Made by a program: the position numbers and the translations under genes. 64,000 nucleotides of DNA from Bacillus sp. 1780r2a1 (GTDB lineage Bacteria; Bacillota; Bacilli; Bacillales; Bacillaceae_H). The notes under the pieces were generated by a model. That model was given only the letters and a program-made list of their open reading frames with translations, was not told the DNA's origin and made no database searches. Numbering within the stretch: the stretch's first letter is position 1; each line of letters starts with the position of its first letter. Where the stretch lies: positions 801,501 through 865,500 of the forward strand of contig CP099863.1 in NCBI GenBank assembly GCA_024134725.1, in the 5' to 3' direction. Shown piece by piece: positions 1-8,603 of this stretch.

Positions 1-636
1 GCAATCTATGTTGCTGCAACAACCTTTCACCAAGAAATGGTTCCCACAACGCTCATTGTAGCGATCGCAGCTCAGCGGGAAGCCGTGCCTTTTCCAGCAT
101 TTATTGAAGCACTTCTCATGGAATTAACTTTTGAAATTTTACGAGAAGCAGGGATTAGGTTACCAAAAGCAATTGGATCAGCCGTATCGATTGTAGGGGC
201 ACTTGTTATTGGCCAAGCAGCGGTACAAGCAAGTATTGTATCTCCTGCGATGGTTATTGTTGTTTCGATTACAGCTATAGCTAGCTTTGCTACTCCAGCT
301 TTTGATATGGCTATTTCCGCTCGATTAATTCGTTTTCTATTTATGCTAGGTGCAGCAACGTTTGGTTTTTATGGGATCATCTTAGTTCTACTTTTAATGA
401 TTGTTCATCTTTGTAGTTTGCGTTCATTTGGTATTCCATACATGGCCCCGTTTGCACCTTTTATACCCTCAGAAAATCGAGATACAGTTATAAGATCGCC
501 GTGGTGGAGCTTAAGGAAGCGTCCACGGCTAGTGAGTGATAATTCAGTTCGAGAAGAAAACGAAAAATCGGGTCCTCCTACAGGTCGAAATATGAAAAAA
601 AACGTTTCTCAAGAGGGTGACAACAGTGAATCATAA
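1..636 (+). CDS. GerA-family spore germination receptor A subunit, 3' part
   Basis: The reading frame is open from base 1 and ends at 636, so only the C-terminal part of the protein is present. It holds several hydrophobic helices and a polar, basic cytoplasmic tail of about 60 residues, as in GerAA/GerKA A subunits. These proteins form the inner-membrane nutrient receptor of endospores together with B and C subunits. The next two genes are a C-type lipoprotein and a B-type permease, which fixes the identity. The stop codon lies inside the start of the C gene, so the two are translationally coupled. The nutrient recognised cannot be told from this fragment. Confidence 0.93.
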   Translation, partial: AIYVAATTFHQEMVPTTLIVAIAAQREAVPFPAFIEALLMELTFEILREAGIRLPKAIGSAVSIVGALVIGQAAVQASIVSPAMVIVVSITAIASFATPAFDMAISARLIRFLFMLGAATFGFYGIILVLLLMIVHLCSLRSFGIPYMAPFAPFIPSENRDTVIRSPWWSLRKRPRLVSDNSVREENEKSGPPTGRNMKKNVSQEGDNSES

Positions 637-1837
637 TAAGAGAATTTTTCTATTAATACTTATACTTTTTCTTTTAACAGGCTGTTGGAGCAAAAAAGAG
701 TTAACCGACTTGGCACTCGTAGCGGCAATGGGTATTGATAAAACAGAAGATGGAAAATATGATGTAACACTTCAAATTATCAATCCTAGCAACGTAGCTG
801 GAAGTTTTCAAGGAGGAGGAGGTTCTCAAAGTCCTCCTGTTACGATATATTCAGCTCAAGGTGATAATTTAGTTGAGGCAAGCAGGCGGGCTTCAACTAA
901 AATTTCCAGAAGGTTATATTATGCTCATACAAACCTTGTTGTAATTGGGGAGAGGCTTGCAAAGGAAGATGGCGTAAACCTTTTAATTGATGCATTAGAT
1001 AGAGATCCAGAATTCCGAATTACCTCTACCTTTACAATTGCAAGCGACTCAACAGCTGCAGCTCTTGTCAAAGCATTAACTCCTATTGACAAAATTCCAG
1101 CAAATAAAATTTTAAAGACCTTGGAATTTTCTCAAAGACGGTGGGGAGGAACGATAAAAGCATCAATCCAAGACGTGATGAAAGGTATTCATTCTCCTGG
1201 GAAGCAAACCATTGTTTCTGGATTTCGTATAGTTGGTAATGAAGAACAAGCACAAAGATTAGAGAATCTGGAGGAGAGTGCACCAAAAGCAACGCTCCGC
1301 GCTGCTGGAATTGCAGTTTTGAAGGAAGGGAAGTTAGTAGACTGGCTATACGGAGAAACAGCAAGAGGAACAGTATGGATTCTTGATAAGGTTCAAGGTA
1401 CGGATATTAATATCGATTGGGAAGGCACTAAGGAAGCAATAGCTTACCAAACGGTTCGTCAAAAAACAAACGTATCTTCACAACTAAAAAGCGGTAAGCC
1501 TCATATGACTGTTCGTACTCGTGTGGAAGGAGAAATTGGTGCATTAAATGTACCAATCGATATAACGAATCCAAAGGTTATTAGAGAAATTGAAGAGGCG
1601 GTTGGGAAAGAAATTAAAAACGAACTAACGAAAAGCATTGAACATGCACAGAGCAAAAAAACGGACGTTTTTGGCTTTGGAGAAGTTGTGCATCGTACCA
1701 GTCCGAAAAAATGGAAGAAATTAGAGCCTGAGTGGAGCGATGCTTACTTTCCTGAACTAACTGTGGATGTGAAAGTAGAGGCCTATGTTCGTAGGGCAGG
1801 ATTACGAAATAAATCGTTTCTTTCAGATGTAAAATAG
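626..1837 (+). CDS. Ger(x)C-family germination lipoprotein
   Basis: This is the C subunit of a GerA-type germinant receptor, an outer-leaflet lipoprotein of the spore inner membrane. An N-terminal hydrophobic stretch ends in a lipobox (LLTGC), so the Cys is the expected diacylglycerol attachment site. The phrase LALVAAMGIDKTEDGKY shortly after it is typical of the family. Total length of about 400 residues matches the family. I place the start at GTG 626 because AAGAGGG lies at the right distance; an upstream in-frame GTG at 617 would overlap that ribosome site. The gene overlaps the end of the A subunit and precedes the B subunit, an A-C-B order seen in gerK-type operons. Confidence 0.93.
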   Translation: MNHNKRIFLLILILFLLTGCWSKKELTDLALVAAMGIDKTEDGKYDVTLQIINPSNVAGSFQGGGGSQSPPVTIYSAQGDNLVEASRRASTKISRRLYYAHTNLVVIGERLAKEDGVNLLIDALDRDPEFRITSTFTIASDSTAAALVKALTPIDKIPANKILKTLEFSQRRWGGTIKASIQDVMKGIHSPGKQTIVSGFRIVGNEEQAQRLENLEESAPKATLRAAGIAVLKEGKLVDWLYGETARGTVWILDKVQGTDINIDWEGTKEAIAYQTVRQKTNVSSQLKSGKPHMTVRTRVEGEIGALNVPIDITNPKVIREIEEAVGKEIKNELTKSIEHAQSKKTDVFGFGEVVHRTSPKKWKKLEPEWSDAYFPELTVDVKVEAYVRRAGLRNKSFLSDVK

Positions 1838-1860
1838 AGATAAAAGGAGGTGCCAATGAA

Positions 1861-2970
1861 ATGGAGAAAGCGAAAATTAGTGCTGTTCAGCTCTTTGTCT
1901 TAATGGTTCTTTTTCAAATGGGAAGTGCTTTGTTGGTACCTCTTGCAATGGATGCTAAGCAAGATGCGTGGTTAGTAATCTTGATGGGGATGATTGTAAG
2001 CTTTGTTCTCTTTTTAGTCTATCATAAAATTTATTGGTACTATCCAAATCTTTTACCTACAGAATACATGCAAGAAATTTTGGGGAAAGTGATTGGAACA
2101 GTAGTGGCATTTCTATACATTGTTTATTTTATGTATGATGCTGCAAGGGTTCTACGTGATTTTGGTGAAATGCTATTAACGTTTGCCTATCCAGATACGC
2201 CTCTATTTATAGCGAATGCTTTACTAATTCTTGTGATTATCTATATGGTTTACAATGGGATTGAAGTCATTGCTCGTTCAGGGGAACTGCTTTTTATCTT
2301 TATGTATATTCTTGCTGTTACAGGTTTTATCTTAATTGTAACGTCAGGTTTAATCGATACGACAAATTGGAAACCGGTGTTAGAAGAAGGGTTGTCTCCT
2401 CTTTTAAAAGTAGTATTTACAGAAACATTGTATTTTCCATTTGCAGAAGCTATTGTATTTACAATGATTTTGCCTTATTTAAATAACCCTAGACATGCTA
2501 AACGAACGTTGCTAGGGGCAACAGCACTAAGCGGAATTAATTTAACTATTACGATGCTGATTAACATAGGCGTACTAGGAGTAGATTTAACTTCTCGTTC
2601 GCAGTTTCCACTCCTGACTACTGTTCAAACCATACAGGTAGCCAACTTTTTAGAACGATTAGATGTCTTTTTTATGATTGCGATGGTAACAGGGATTTTT
2701 TTGAAAGTAAGCATTTTGTTTTACGCGGCTGTTATAGGTGCATCAAGTTTATTTAACGTTCAATCACCTTCACGCCTTGCCTATCCTTTTGGAATCATTA
2801 TTCTATTCACATCAATCATGATTGCAAGCAATATTCAAGAGCATCTTGAAGAAGGCTTAAAGATAGTAATGAAGCTTTTACATATTCCTCTTTTTGTAGT
2901 TATTCCGCTTTTACTTCTTTTTGTAGCATTTTTACGAAATCGAAAGAAAAACTCTAGCAAAAACATTTGA
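1861..2970 (+). CDS. GerAB/GerKB-family germination permease
   Basis: The 369-residue protein has about ten predicted membrane helices and resembles the B subunits of GerA-type receptors, which belong to the amino acid/polyamine/organocation transporter superfamily and bind the germinant. It follows the C subunit after 23 bp, with a strong AGGAGGTG site. A stable terminator directly downstream closes the operon. Like most germination operons it is probably expressed in the forespore under sigma-G, but that promoter would lie outside the window. Confidence 0.93.
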   Translation: MEKAKISAVQLFVLMVLFQMGSALLVPLAMDAKQDAWLVILMGMIVSFVLFLVYHKIYWYYPNLLPTEYMQEILGKVIGTVVAFLYIVYFMYDAARVLRDFGEMLLTFAYPDTPLFIANALLILVIIYMVYNGIEVIARSGELLFIFMYILAVTGFILIVTSGLIDTTNWKPVLEEGLSPLLKVVFTETLYFPFAEAIVFTMILPYLNNPRHAKRTLLGATALSGINLTITMLINIGVLGVDLTSRSQFPLLTTVQTIQVANFLERLDVFFMIAMVTGIFLKVSILFYAAVIGASSLFNVQSPSRLAYPFGIIILFTSIMIASNIQEHLEEGLKIVMKLLHIPLFVVIPLLLLFVAFLRNRKKNSSKNI

Positions 2971-2987
2971 AGTAATGCTGATGTAAA

Positions 2988-3026
2988 TAAACAGCGCGCT
3001 GCTTGTAGGAAGCGCGCTGTTTGTTG
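2988..3026 (+). terminator. Terminator of the germination operon
   Basis: A GC-rich inverted repeat, ACAGCGCGCT with AGCGCGCTGT, is followed by T-rich sequence. It separates the germination operon from convergent yjcF and may act in both directions. Confidence 0.85.
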
Positions 3027-3047
3027 TGACTATAAGAAAATATGTTT

Positions 3048-3470
3048 TTATAGCTTTTTAACCATTTCTACATGTGGGATACCGGCATCCATAAATTCAC
3101 CTGACACCGTTACGTACCCGAGCTTTTCATAGAAGCCTTCGGCATGGGTTTGACCATGGAGCTTTAGCTTCGATAAGCCTTTATCCACGGCTAGGCTTTC
3201 CATTTTGTTCATGATAAGCTTGCCAACTCCAGCTTGTCGATGTGAAGGCATTACGCAAATACGCTCCATCTTGCCATAGCCATCCACTACGCGTAAGCGA
3301 CCAGCCCCAACTGGTTTTCCCTCATCATACACAACAAGATGCGTTGCTTCTTCTTCGTACTGGTCGATTTCTTCTTCCACATCGACTTGTTGTTCTTCAA
3401 CGAACACTTTTAGTCTTACATAGTAAGCATCTTCACGCTCGTCTTGTGTTGTTACTACTTTAATTTCCAT
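3048..3470 (-). CDS. yjcF: GNAT-family N-acetyltransferase, YjcF-like
   Basis: A 140-residue single-domain GNAT protein. The acetyl-CoA-binding motif is visible as the V-x-P-x-x-R-x-x-G-V-G-x-L pattern (VMPSHRQAGVGKL). The N-terminal stretch (VFVEEQQVDVEEEID) matches the YjcF/ElaA-like subgroup. The acceptor substrate is unknown. It lies 6 bp after yjcG on the same strand, and yjcH is upstream, the same order as in Bacillus subtilis, which is the main support for the symbol. Confidence 0.88.
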   Translation of the reverse strand: MEIKVVTTQDEREDAYYVRLKVFVEEQQVDVEEEIDQYEEEATHLVVYDEGKPVGAGRLRVVDGYGKMERICVMPSHRQAGVGKLIMNKMESLAVDKGLSKLKLHGQTHAEGFYEKLGYVTVSGEFMDAGIPHVEMVKKL

Positions 3471-3476
3471 AGGACT

Positions 3477-3989
3477 TTATTCCTTTCCAAATCTAAATGT
3501 TTCAAAGACCGTCCATGTATCGTTTTCTAATTGGTACATTAAGTGAAAGCGGTCGATAACTTCTTCGTGCGCAACGTCTACTAATTTAAGCTGACTGTAT
3601 ACATCTAGATGTTCATCATCTGAAAGTCTTTGCCCGATAGTGACATGTGGAATAAACGTATGTTCAGTCGGCTGTTCGAGTTGCCCTTCATGTAACATAT
3701 TGTAAAGAGCCGTTAGTTCAGCTTTTTGTTCAACTTTTAAATAAATCACATTGTTCACAGGAGAGAATGAACTAACTTTGGTTACGTTTAGCGTAAATGG
3801 CTTAGCATCTTTTGCAACTTGACGAAGCTGAGTAGCAATATGCTCTATTTCAGTTTCTGAAGCTTCAAATACTTCTTTTACCGTTAAATGTGGTGCAATT
3901 AATGAATAATGAGGGTCGTAACGCTTTCGGTAAGAGTTCGCTACATCTTGCAGTTTTTTTGATGGAAAAAGAACAACGCCAAATTTCAT
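3477..3989 (-). CDS. yjcG: 2'-5' RNA ligase-like phosphoesterase YjcG
   Basis: This 2H-phosphoesterase family member carries two H-x-T motifs, PHLTVKEV and PHVTIGQRL, which form the active site. The natural substrate of YjcG is not established; the fold acts on 2',3'-cyclic or 2'-5' phosphodiester bonds. I choose the start at 3989 ([12 protein letters not shown]) because TTGGAGGGA sits upstream of it; a further in-frame start six codons earlier has no ribosome site. It is the middle gene of the yjcH-yjcG-yjcF block. Confidence 0.88.
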   Translation of the reverse strand: MKFGVVLFPSKKLQDVANSYRKRYDPHYSLIAPHLTVKEVFEASETEIEHIATQLRQVAKDAKPFTLNVTKVSSFSPVNNVIYLKVEQKAELTALYNMLHEGQLEQPTEHTFIPHVTIGQRLSDDEHLDVYSQLKLVDVAHEEVIDRFHLMYQLENDTWTVFETFRFGKE

Positions 3990-4072
3990 AAAAAATCCCT
4001 CCAACATAAATGATTTAAAATATGTATATCATTTGTTTAGTATAACAAATTTTCCGACAATGTGACATCTTT

Positions 4073-4798
4073 CTAACGAAGCATCATTTCAAGTGAACGT
4101 TTAATATCTTTTTGCCAATATTTCCACGTATGATCGCCATCAAATTCATCGTAAAAGACAGCATAGCTTTTAGAATTCATTGCTTCATGAAGCTGTCGGT
4201 TCGGCTCTATAAAATTTAATACGCCGTCTTTTGTTGTTTTCACAGCTGTTTCTTGTGTGCCGATAACGTGATAAAAATCAAGCAGAGAAGGAGTTGAGAA
4301 TTCATTTACGGCTTTTAGTACAGCTTCGTTCACAAACGGTGAGTGCATAATAACGTTGCCGAACGTGTTTGGGTACTGGATAGCTGTTAATAAAGAAACG
4401 GTAGCAGCCAACGAATCCCCGATAAGTGTGCGGGTTTTGCCCATCTGATAAGTAGGATACTTCTCATCAAGAAACGGAATAAGCTCATGAGCTAAAAAGC
4501 GAATATATGCTTCGTTCTGTGAGCCGTTTGGGTGATATTTTTCACGACGATCAGACGGATCCTTATAAGGGATACCAACAAAAATGGTGCGATCGATGGC
4601 CGATTCTTTCATAAGCTCATCAATTAAGCGAGGCGCTCGGCCGTACATGACATAATCTTTCCCATCTTGTGCGATAAGCAGTGAGTACTTATACAGCGTT
4701 GAATAGTTTGAAGGCAAATACACAAGTAGCGTCACGTCTTCTTGAAGTGACTCGCTGTAAAAAGATAGTTCCTCTAAATGACGTTTGCTTTCTGACAT
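4073..4798 (-). CDS. yjcH: Esterase-family alpha/beta hydrolase YjcH
   Basis: A 241-residue alpha/beta hydrolase of the esterase D/enterochelin esterase type. The nucleophile elbow appears as GDSLA (around residue 128), and the C-terminal FDGDHTWKYW supplies the usual histidine of the triad. No signal peptide is visible, so it is probably cytoplasmic. It heads the block with yjcG and yjcF. The substrate is unknown. Confidence 0.87.
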   Translation of the reverse strand: MSESKRHLEELSFYSESLQEDVTLLVYLPSNYSTLYKYSLLIAQDGKDYVMYGRAPRLIDELMKESAIDRTIFVGIPYKDPSDRREKYHPNGSQNEAYIRFLAHELIPFLDEKYPTYQMGKTRTLIGDSLAATVSLLTAIQYPNTFGNVIMHSPFVNEAVLKAVNEFSTPSLLDFYHVIGTQETAVKTTKDGVLNFIEPNRQLHEAMNSKSYAVFYDEFDGDHTWKYWQKDIKRSLEMMLR

Positions 4799-4896
4799 GA
4801 TATCGACTCCTATACTGATAGTGAATGAAAACGCTACCTTTATTGTAGCATATTTATAAGTAAGTGGGATAAAGAGAAAGCCATCGTCTGAGCAAT

Positions 4897-5298
4897 TTAG
4901 TCAGACAATGGCGTGAATTTCTTCAAAAGAGCTTTCTCTTCTTGATTATTTGGATCAATTTCTCGAACAATATACTCTTCTTCTTGTTCATTAATCACGA
5001 CGTATTCGTCTTCATTTTTAATATAGCTGTAAACAGCGTTATTTGAGTAATAACCATTCACGTTATCTAAAATGACACCTTGAGTCTTTTTGTCGTATAA
5101 GCGATACGTGCCATCCTCATTAATGATGGAGTAGTGGTTTCCTGCGAAAAACGCAACTTCGTCTTTATTGCTGCTAAATCCTGAAATGAGCAAAAAGATA
5201 ATTTGACTAATAAAAAACAGTGCTGTGATGACGATTGCAGCTAATAAAATAATTTTCCCAAGCCTTTTCGGCTTATATTCTTCTTCGTGTTGTGCCAT
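4897..5298 (-). CDS. Small single-pass membrane protein, unknown function
   Basis: A 133-residue protein with a short charged N-terminus (KPKRLGK), one membrane helix (about residues 14-38) and a soluble C-terminal domain of about 95 residues rich in Tyr, Asn and Glu. The layout suggests the C-terminal domain lies outside the membrane. I do not recognise the family. An inverted repeat overlapping the stop codon (4878-4911, GCCATTGTCTGA with TCAGACGATGGC on the minus strand) followed by pyrimidines is a likely terminator. Confidence 0.75.
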   Translation of the reverse strand: MAQHEEEYKPKRLGKIILLAAIVITALFFISQIIFLLISGFSSNKDEVAFFAGNHYSIINEDGTYRLYDKKTQGVILDNVNGYYSNNAVYSYIKNEDEYVVINEQEEEYIVREIDPNNQEEKALLKKFTPLSD

Positions 5299-5503
5299 GC
5301 TGGTGCGTAATCAATACCTAAAGGGATGATTTTACGCTGTCCCTCCTTTTTTGTTTCAATTAATAAAATGATTATACCAATTAATAAGCAGATTCGCATA
5401 ATTGTGTATGGTAGAAGTCTTAGTGAAAAAGGGTTTTGAGTGGATGTGTAGAACTATTGAAGGTAAGTAGCATGTACATCATTAGACAAAGGAGAGGGAG
5501 AAG

Positions 5504-6046
5504 ATGACATCCAAAAAAATCCCAACAAGTAAAGAAGTAACGGCAGCGACGCTGAGTTTATTGGAAGAAAGAGGCGTTTCAGTATTTGATATTGCAGAAA
5601 TTGTGTATGATCTTCAGCTTCCTTACCACCCAGACTTAACCATTCAACAATGTGGAGAAAGCGTTGAGCGTGTCTTGCAAAAACGTGAAATTCAGCATGC
5701 GCTTTTAGTCGGTATTGAACTAGATAAATTAGCGGAACAAGGTAAGCTTTCAGAACCTCTTCAAAGTATTGTAGAGCAAGATGAAGGGCTATTCGGCATT
5801 GATGAAACCATTGCGTTAGGAGCAGTTCTTACATATGGAAGCATTGCTGTAACGACGTTTGGTTATCTAGATAAGGTAAAAGTAGGCGTAATTAAAAAGT
5901 TAGATTGTAAAAAAGAGAATGAGCATAAGGTTCATACATTCTTAGATGATTTAATTGCGAGCGTTGCTTCAAGCGCAGCAAGTCGCTTGGCTCACCGTCA
6001 GCGAGATGAACTAGAAAGCTACCAAGAATCTCTGGAGAAACGATAA
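5504..6046 (+). CDS. yutG: Phosphatidylglycerophosphatase A-family protein, YutG-like
   Basis: The 180-residue protein resembles Bacillus YutG, which carries the PgpA domain. Characteristic stretches are the N-terminal LLEERGVSVFDIAEIVYDLQ and TFLDDLIASVASSAASR near the C-terminus. PgpA enzymes dephosphorylate phosphatidylglycerophosphate, but the Bacillus branch lacks the membrane helices of E. coli PgpA and its activity is not certain. AAGGAGAGGG precedes the ATG. It is a single gene closed by a terminator shared with the convergent acetyltransferase. Confidence 0.82.
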   Translation: MTSKKIPTSKEVTAATLSLLEERGVSVFDIAEIVYDLQLPYHPDLTIQQCGESVERVLQKREIQHALLVGIELDKLAEQGKLSEPLQSIVEQDEGLFGIDETIALGAVLTYGSIAVTTFGYLDKVKVGVIKKLDCKKENEHKVHTFLDDLIASVASSAASRLAHRQRDELESYQESLEKR

Positions 6047-6058
6047 TTATTTCGTGAA

Positions 6059-6088
6059 AAAAGCGAGAATATGCATCTCGCTTTTTTT
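6059..6088. terminator. Bidirectional terminator
   Basis: AAAAAAGCGAGA and TCTCGCTTTTTTT form a hairpin with A and T tracts on either side, placed between two convergent genes. Confidence 0.85.
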
Positions 6089-6089
6089 G

Positions 6090-6563
6090 TTAGAGTTTAG
6101 TAGAAAGAAGGTGACTAAGAGAGGTGAGTCCAAGGTTCTCGTAAAAGGATTTGGCTTTTTGGTTAAAAGCCCATACGGTTAGCTGCAGCTCACTTGCTCC
6201 TTTTTTACGCCCCCATTCTTTCGTTCGATGAAATAGCTTTTTTCCAATTCCGTAATTATGCCACTCTTTTCGAACACCAAAATATTGAATGTAGGCAGTG
6301 TACATGAAAGATTGATCGTCAACAGGAGGAGAATATTTTAGCTCAACAACGGAAGCACCGATGATACGACCGTTGTGTTCAGCGACTAGAATGTCAGTGG
6401 AGTTATAGTATAGGATGGCCTGATACTGTTCGAAAGAAACGACGACGTGGTCTGTGGTAAATAAAGAGGGTAAAGCGTGGGCGTGAAGCTCTAAAGATTC
6501 TTTTAAAACCGCATTAACGCCGTGATAGTCATTTATGCTTGCTGTTCGGTAGACGATTTCCAT
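6090..6563 (-). CDS. GNAT-family N-acetyltransferase
   Basis: About 157 residues with a clear GNAT core: the acetyl-CoA loop WHNYGIGKKLF and the C-terminal AFNQKAKSFYENLGL. The ATG at 6563 is preferred over an in-frame GTG at 6575 because CAGGTG lies about nine bases before it. It stands alone, convergent with the PgpA-like gene. The substrate is unknown. Confidence 0.82.
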   Translation of the reverse strand: MEIVYRTASINDYHGVNAVLKESLELHAHALPSLFTTDHVVVSFEQYQAILYYNSTDILVAEHNGRIIGASVVELKYSPPVDDQSFMYTAYIQYFGVRKEWHNYGIGKKLFHRTKEWGRKKGASELQLTVWAFNQKAKSFYENLGLTSLSHLLSTKL

Positions 6564-6654
6564 TTTTCGTTTCACCTGCTTTTTTATCAGTTTACGTTTG
6601 ACTAATTAAAAGCCCACTTAGCGTGAATACTTATAGCATATGAAAAAAAAGAAG

Positions 6655-6690
6655 GAATGTTAAAAAGCCTGCGTTATCATATCACAGGCT
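6655..6690 (-). terminator. Terminator of the RpiR-type regulator gene
   Basis: On the minus strand AAAAGCCTGTG pairs with CGCAGGCTTTTT just after the regulator's stop codon. Confidence 0.75.
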
Positions 6691-6691
6691 T

Positions 6692-7537
6692 TTAAATGCG
6701 TGTTTCTGAGATGGCGTCTCGTACTCTTTCTAACGAGTGCTTTGCTTTCTCCTTATTCGCAATCATAATATTGACGTAAAGAGCATCAATTAAGCTAAGT
6801 TGGCCGATTCGAGAAGCGAGGGCTTCAGAACGATATTCCGTTTCCTCAGAGCTTGTATATAGGGCAACGTCTACATTTTGACTAAGAGGTGATTTTGGAA
6901 AGCCCGTGATTCCAATTGTTTTCGCACCGTGCTGCTTTGCCGTGTTCAAAATGTTTAACGTATCTTTATTTGTACCTGAATGGGAGATAATGACTGCGAC
7001 ATCATGTTTTGCTAGCTGTGATGCTGACATAAGCTGAAAGTGAGAGTCAATAAACGCAAACACTTCCGTACCCGTTCGAACAAATTTATGGTAAGCATCC
7101 ATGGCGATAATAGCGGATCCTCCTGTACCGTAAAAGTAAACTTTTTTGGCTTGCTGCAGGAGGTTAGTTGCTTTTTCAATCGCTTCTTTGTCTAAAATTT
7201 GAAGCGTGTTTTCAAGCGTTCGAATATTTGAGCGGAAAATTTTTTCAGCAATGACGCGTTCATTATCATCCTCATTAATTTCTTCATGGATTTGCTGAAT
7301 AGGCGTCATAATTTCAGCTGCTAAAGAAATCTTCATAGCTTGATAGCCTTTAAAGCCGATTCGTTTGCAAAAGCGAAAAACCGTCGCATCGGCAACGTTT
7401 AGGTTATCAGCAACTTCATTAATCGTGCTGTGAATAATATCTTCTGGGTGTTCTAAAATATAATTCGCGATTTTCTTTTCCTTATCGCTAAAGCGAGCAT
7501 AATGAGATCGAATGTTTCCTAAGCAGTTTTGCGTCAT
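6692..7537 (-). CDS. MurR/RpiR-family regulator of gluconate genes
   Basis: The 281-residue protein has an N-terminal RpiR-type helix-turn-helix (about residues 1-77, with NVADATVFRFCKRIGFKGYQ) and a C-terminal SIS sugar-phosphate-binding domain (about residues 125-260, with YGTGGSAIIA and ISHSGTNKDTLN). Members sense phosphorylated sugars. It is divergent from gnd-gntK, so it probably controls them and gntP, with 6-phosphogluconate a reasonable guess for effector. The shared operators listed at 7593-7670 and 10214-10295 support this. In B. subtilis the gnt operon is run instead by a GntR protein, so this is a different control scheme. Confidence 0.88.
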   Translation of the reverse strand: MTQNCLGNIRSHYARFSDKEKKIANYILEHPEDIIHSTINEVADNLNVADATVFRFCKRIGFKGYQAMKISLAAEIMTPIQQIHEEINEDDNERVIAEKIFRSNIRTLENTLQILDKEAIEKATNLLQQAKKVYFYGTGGSAIIAMDAYHKFVRTGTEVFAFIDSHFQLMSASQLAKHDVAVIISHSGTNKDTLNILNTAKQHGAKTIGITGFPKSPLSQNVDVALYTSSEETEYRSEALASRIGQLSLIDALYVNIMIANKEKAKHSLERVRDAISETRI

Positions 7538-7592
7538 AAACTAATTTCCTTTCAGAATATTTGTAAAGCTAGTATAGCATAGAATAATTAAC

Positions 7593-7670
7593 GAAAAAAA
7601 TTTTCTTGTAATCGTTTGCGGTCATGAAAAAAATTTCGTATAATAGTAAATAGACAAGAAATTTTTTTTC
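7593..7670 (+). promoter_or_regulatory. gnd promoter with three spaced operators and a cre-like site
   Basis: A sigma-A promoter is visible: TTGCGG (7616-7621), a 17-bp spacer and TATAAT (7639-7644). Three near-palindromes of the GAAA-A/T-TTTC type lie at 7593-7605, 7626-7637 and 7658-7670. Their centres are about 32 bp apart, three helical turns, and the middle one fills the promoter spacer. A cre-like box, TGTAATCGTTTGCG (7607-7620, two mismatches to the consensus), overlaps the -35 element. The operators are most likely bound by the divergent RpiR-type regulator; this is inference. Confidence 0.7.
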
Positions 7671-7685
7671 TGGAGGACATACATC

Positions 7686-8582
7686 ATGAAATTAGGTTTA
7701 GTAGGTTTAGGAAAAATGGGTTACAATTTAGCATTAAATTTACGTGACCACAATCACAATGTCGTAGCATTCGACTTAAATAAGGAAGCAGTAACAAAAA
7801 TGAATGGTGAAGGCGTAGAAGCGTTTGACTCATTAGAGCAAGTAATTGAAAAATTACCATCTCCAAAAGTTGTTTGGGTAATGGTTCCAGCAGGAGATGC
7901 AACAGAACAAACGTTAGCGCAGCTTAAGGGTTTATTAAATGAAGAAGACATTGTCATTGACGGAGGTAACTCTAACTATAAAGAATCTGTACGCCGTGGC
8001 AACGACCTGAAAGAAAAAGGTATTTTCTTCTTTGACGTAGGTACAAGCGGTGGTATGGAAGGTGCTCGAAACGGAGCATGTACAATGATTGGTGGAGATA
8101 AAGAAGTATTTGGCACAATCGAGCCATTATTCCAAGATATCTGTGTAGAAAACGGCTATTTATATGCTGGTGAATGCGGAAGCGGCCACTACTTAAAAAT
8201 GGTTCATAATGGTATCGAATACGGCATGATGCAAGCAATTGCTGAAGGATTTGAAGTGCTTGAGAAAAGCCAATTCGACTACGATTATGAAAAGGTAGCG
8301 CGCGTTTGGAACAACGGATCAGTTATTCGTTCATGGTTAATGGAACTAACGGAGAATGCGTTCTCTAAAGATCCGAAATTAGATGAAATTAGAGGGGTTA
8401 TGCAGTCGTCTGGTGAAGGAAAGTGGACGGTTGAAGAAGCGCTTGATTTACAAGCACCAACGCCTGTGATTGCACTATCCTTAATGATGCGCTACCGTTC
8501 ATTAGAGGAAGATACGTTTACGGGGAAAGTAGTAGCAGCTCTTCGCAATGAGTTCGGAGGACATAGCACAGTTAAGAAATAA
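7686..8582 (+). CDS. gnd: 6-phosphogluconate dehydrogenase, decarboxylating (short type)
   Basis: Oxidises and decarboxylates 6-phosphogluconate to ribulose 5-phosphate. The 298-residue length marks the short, GndA/YqeC-like class rather than the 470-residue form. Visible motifs are the dinucleotide-binding GLVGLGKMG (residues 4-12), the substrate loop GTSGGMEGA and the catalytic KMVHNGIEYGMMQ. GGAGGACATACATC precedes the ATG. It leads an operon with gntK, so gluconate phosphorylated by GntK feeds directly into this enzyme. Cofactor choice (NAD or NADP) cannot be read with certainty. Confidence 0.93.
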   Translation: MKLGLVGLGKMGYNLALNLRDHNHNVVAFDLNKEAVTKMNGEGVEAFDSLEQVIEKLPSPKVVWVMVPAGDATEQTLAQLKGLLNEEDIVIDGGNSNYKESVRRGNDLKEKGIFFFDVGTSGGMEGARNGACTMIGGDKEVFGTIEPLFQDICVENGYLYAGECGSGHYLKMVHNGIEYGMMQAIAEGFEVLEKSQFDYDYEKVARVWNNGSVIRSWLMELTENAFSKDPKLDEIRGVMQSSGEGKWTVEEALDLQAPTPVIALSLMMRYRSLEEDTFTGKVVAALRNEFGGHSTVKK

Positions 8583-8603
8583 TCAAACAAGGGGGAAAGC
8601 AGC